Assembly: GCA_964609695.1 (NCBI GenBank)
Contig: CAZSSP010000077.1
Location: 1 to 5,420 of the forward strand
Direction: 5' to 3'
DNA: 5,420 nt
DNA from: JAGNHS01 sp964609695
Lineage (GTDB): Bacteria; Bdellovibrionota; UBA2428
The notes beneath the pieces are model-generated. The model was not told where the DNA came from and did no database searches. It saw only the letters and a program-made list of their open reading frames with translations. The translations under genes and the position numbers were made by a program. The number at the start of each line of letters is the position of its first letter. Position 1 is the first letter of the stretch. Shown piece after piece: positions 4,298-5,420 of the stretch.

Positions 4298-5278
4298 ATG
4301 AAAAACTTTAAAAAAGGATTCTCAATCGTGCAGATGATGCTTGTTTTAGCTTTATCTGCTGGAGCATTTTCAGTCATTGCCGAACTTCTAAAGCAAGTTA
4401 ACGTAGTGGCTATTAGGGGTAGGGAAGGGGCCACTCTGGCTTCACTTCAAGATATGTTTGCACCACTAAGAAACCGTGACAAAATGCCAGACGTCATAAG
4501 TAACATGAGAAGCGGTACAAGTTGGTTTAACTCTTGTTTACCAAATACTGGAAGCACTTTTTCTTGCCCAAGCAGCGCTAATGTAGCTGCGTATCCTGAA
4601 TTACAAAGTAAAGCCAGTGGACGTTATGTATTCGAAGCCGATCTTGTCGATCTTCATGGAAAAACAATTGCTGGTACTACAAGTAGCCCAATCTATTTCG
4701 ATGATACGGGTAGCCCCTGTTCGGGCAGCGATTGCCGATTTGAATCTAAAGGTTTTGCAATTATTAAAAATACTAGCGATCCCGATGAAGTCACCTTAGT
4801 CAATGTCATCATTCAAAATCCATTGGCCAATAAACGAGGAACGGTATGGAAACCAAGATACACTTATCTAGAAATTGGAACTTATTGGAAAACTGTAGCC
4901 GATAATAAATGTTTATCAGGTGAATACGTGAGTGGATTAGATAGTGACCACAATGTTATTTGTACCGCACTTCCCACACCCAAACTTAGAAAAATTTATG
5001 AACTTAGTTTTGGATTTTCTCAAACATCGGGAACAAATCTAATTAACGATTCTTCTTATCCAAATTCAATTACAACATGTGCTCTCACTGCCGTAGATGA
5101 CGACACTTCTAATATCCCAGACATTAATCCTCCTGGAGAAAAAAAGATTATAGGTGGACCCAATGGTTATAAATGTGAAGTGAGAAAAAGCGGCACTCAA
5201 TGGATTGGAGTTGCTCCAATGTCATCTGGATCCGTTGGCTGTATAGCCACATGCACAGTATTTGAAGCTTATCATTAA
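4298..5278 (+). CDS. Type IV prepilin-like (minor pilin/pseudopilin) protein, Cys-rich
   Basis: The 326-residue product starts with a class III signal, MKNFKKG|FSIVQMMLVLALSAGAFSVIAELL. It has a short basic leader, a glycine at -1 and a Phe at +1, then a hydrophobic alpha-1 helix (8-about 38). Prepilin peptidase should cut after G7 and methylate F8. The conserved Glu at mature position 5 is Gln (Q12). The body is long for a pilin and has ten cysteines (80, 90, 141, 146, 205, 222, 261, 293, 315, 319), probably disulfide pairs after export. Residues 204-223 carry the motif C-LSGEYVSGLDSDHNVI-C. This form (CxxGxxxxGxDxxGxxxC-like) recurs in surface, tail-fibre and pilin-tip proteins; it marks a junction before the distal C-terminal domain (about 230-326). 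I choose the ATG at 4298 because GGGGGA (4285-4290) is spaced seven bases before it. The upstream ATG at 4283 overlaps that ribosome-binding site and would spoil the leader. No other pilus genes are adjacent, so the partner system is unknown. Confidence 0.82.
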   Translation: MKNFKKGFSIVQMMLVLALSAGAFSVIAELLKQVNVVAIRGREGATLASLQDMFAPLRNRDKMPDVISNMRSGTSWFNSCLPNTGSTFSCPSSANVAAYPELQSKASGRYVFEADLVDLHGKTIAGTTSSPIYFDDTGSPCSGSDCRFESKGFAIIKNTSDPDEVTLVNVIIQNPLANKRGTVWKPRYTYLEIGTYWKTVADNKCLSGEYVSGLDSDHNVICTALPTPKLRKIYELSFGFSQTSGTNLINDSSYPNSITTCALTAVDDDTSNIPDINPPGEKKIIGGPNGYKCEVRKSGTQWIGVAPMSSGSVGCIATCTVFEAYH

Positions 5279-5290
5279 TAGATCAACCTA

Positions 5291-5317
5291 AGCCCAAGGA
5301 TGGGCTCTCATCTTTTT
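5291..5317 (+). terminator. Probable intrinsic terminator after the pilin-like gene
   Basis: AGCCCA (5291-5296) and TGGGCT (5301-5306) form a 6-bp stem with an AGGA loop, 12 bases after the stop codon. They are followed by CTCATC and then five T residues (5313-5317). The gap between stem and T-run is wider than ideal. The run ends at the stop of the converging minus-strand gene. In that direction no T-run follows the hairpin. Confidence 0.55.
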
Positions 5318-5420
5318 CAAAATAACTTAGCTTTCAATAGTGAATAAATATCTTCAAAAGCACCATTAGACATCACCAACTCAAGAGCTTTGGGATTATG
5401 ATTTTTCGACAACCATTGGC
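5317..5420 (-). CDS. mpl: C-terminus of a Mur ligase, probably Mpl (murein peptide ligase), partial
   Basis: The minus strand encodes QWLSKNHNPKALELVMSNGAFEDIYSLLKAKLF and stops at TGA (5319-5317). The segment ELVMSNGAFEDIYSLLKAKL closely resembles the end of Mpl, where E. coli has VLVMSNGGFGGIHQKLL. Mpl ligates recycled murein tripeptide to UDP-N-acetylmuramate in the cytoplasm. MurC and MurD, the related ligases, do not normally end in a VMSNG motif, which is why I prefer Mpl. Only 33 residues are visible; the ATP-binding and central domains lie outside the window, so the assignment rests on this motif alone. The gene converges on the pilin-like gene. Confidence 0.65.
   Translation of the reverse strand, partial: QWLSKNHNPKALELVMSNGAFEDIYSLLKAKLF

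Noticed and set aside
1..5420. Mobile elements, CRISPR arrays, tRNA genes, phage or defence genes
   Set aside because: I saw no transposase, spaced direct repeats, cloverleaf, integrase or nuclease motifs. The content is ordinary chromosomal genes plus the 6S RNA.

Overview
The window is AT-rich chromosomal sequence. It most resembles a predatory or otherwise free-living Gram-negative bacterium of the Bdellovibrio/Bacteriovorax group (Bdellovibrionota). That placement is an inference. It rests on a FrzZ-like response regulator with a proline-rich linker, a Q5-type prepilin ('GFSIVQ'), a small Cys-rich lipoprotein behind a sigma-54 promoter, and low GC. No rRNA or other phylogenetic marker is present to prove it. 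I see no mobile elements, CRISPR arrays or tRNA genes.

Layout. Positions 1-52 hold the last codons of a plus-strand gene. This gene converges on an unrecognised minus-strand gene (77-817). Immediately upstream of 77-817, on the same strand, is a structured RNA of about 225 nt (about 857-1085) that I identify as 6S RNA (ssrS). It has a closing stem, a central bubble with the 3'-side hairpin, an apical arm whose tip closely matches the E. coli tip, and a near-consensus sigma-70 promoter that places +1 at the first base of the closing stem. Diverging from it on the plus strand is a two-gene unit: a response regulator with a 15-proline tract (1148-2251) and a monofunctional biotin-protein ligase (2270-2989).

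The next unit is a small lipoprotein gene (3119-3460). It has a convincing -24/-12 sigma-54 promoter, a palindrome about 100 bp upstream of the predicted start site that could bind an enhancer-binding protein, and a textbook intrinsic terminator (3512-3549). Then come trmL (3588-4124), a tRNA wobble-nucleotide 2'-O-methyltransferase that may be translated from a leaderless mRNA, and a prepilin-like gene (4298-5278). The prepilin-like gene is preceded by an 18-bp perfect palindrome and followed by a probable terminator. The window ends in the C-terminus of a minus-strand gene, probably mpl (murein peptide ligase).

Together these are housekeeping functions (biotinylation, tRNA modification, peptidoglycan recycling, global RNA polymerase regulation by 6S RNA) mixed with surface or envelope genes (lipoprotein, pilin-like protein) that appear to have their own regulatory sites. 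I do not see a multi-gene novel system. The most noteworthy items are the 6S RNA with an additional hairpin in its apical arm, the sigma-54-controlled lipoprotein, and the atypical prepilin with its palindromic upstream site.
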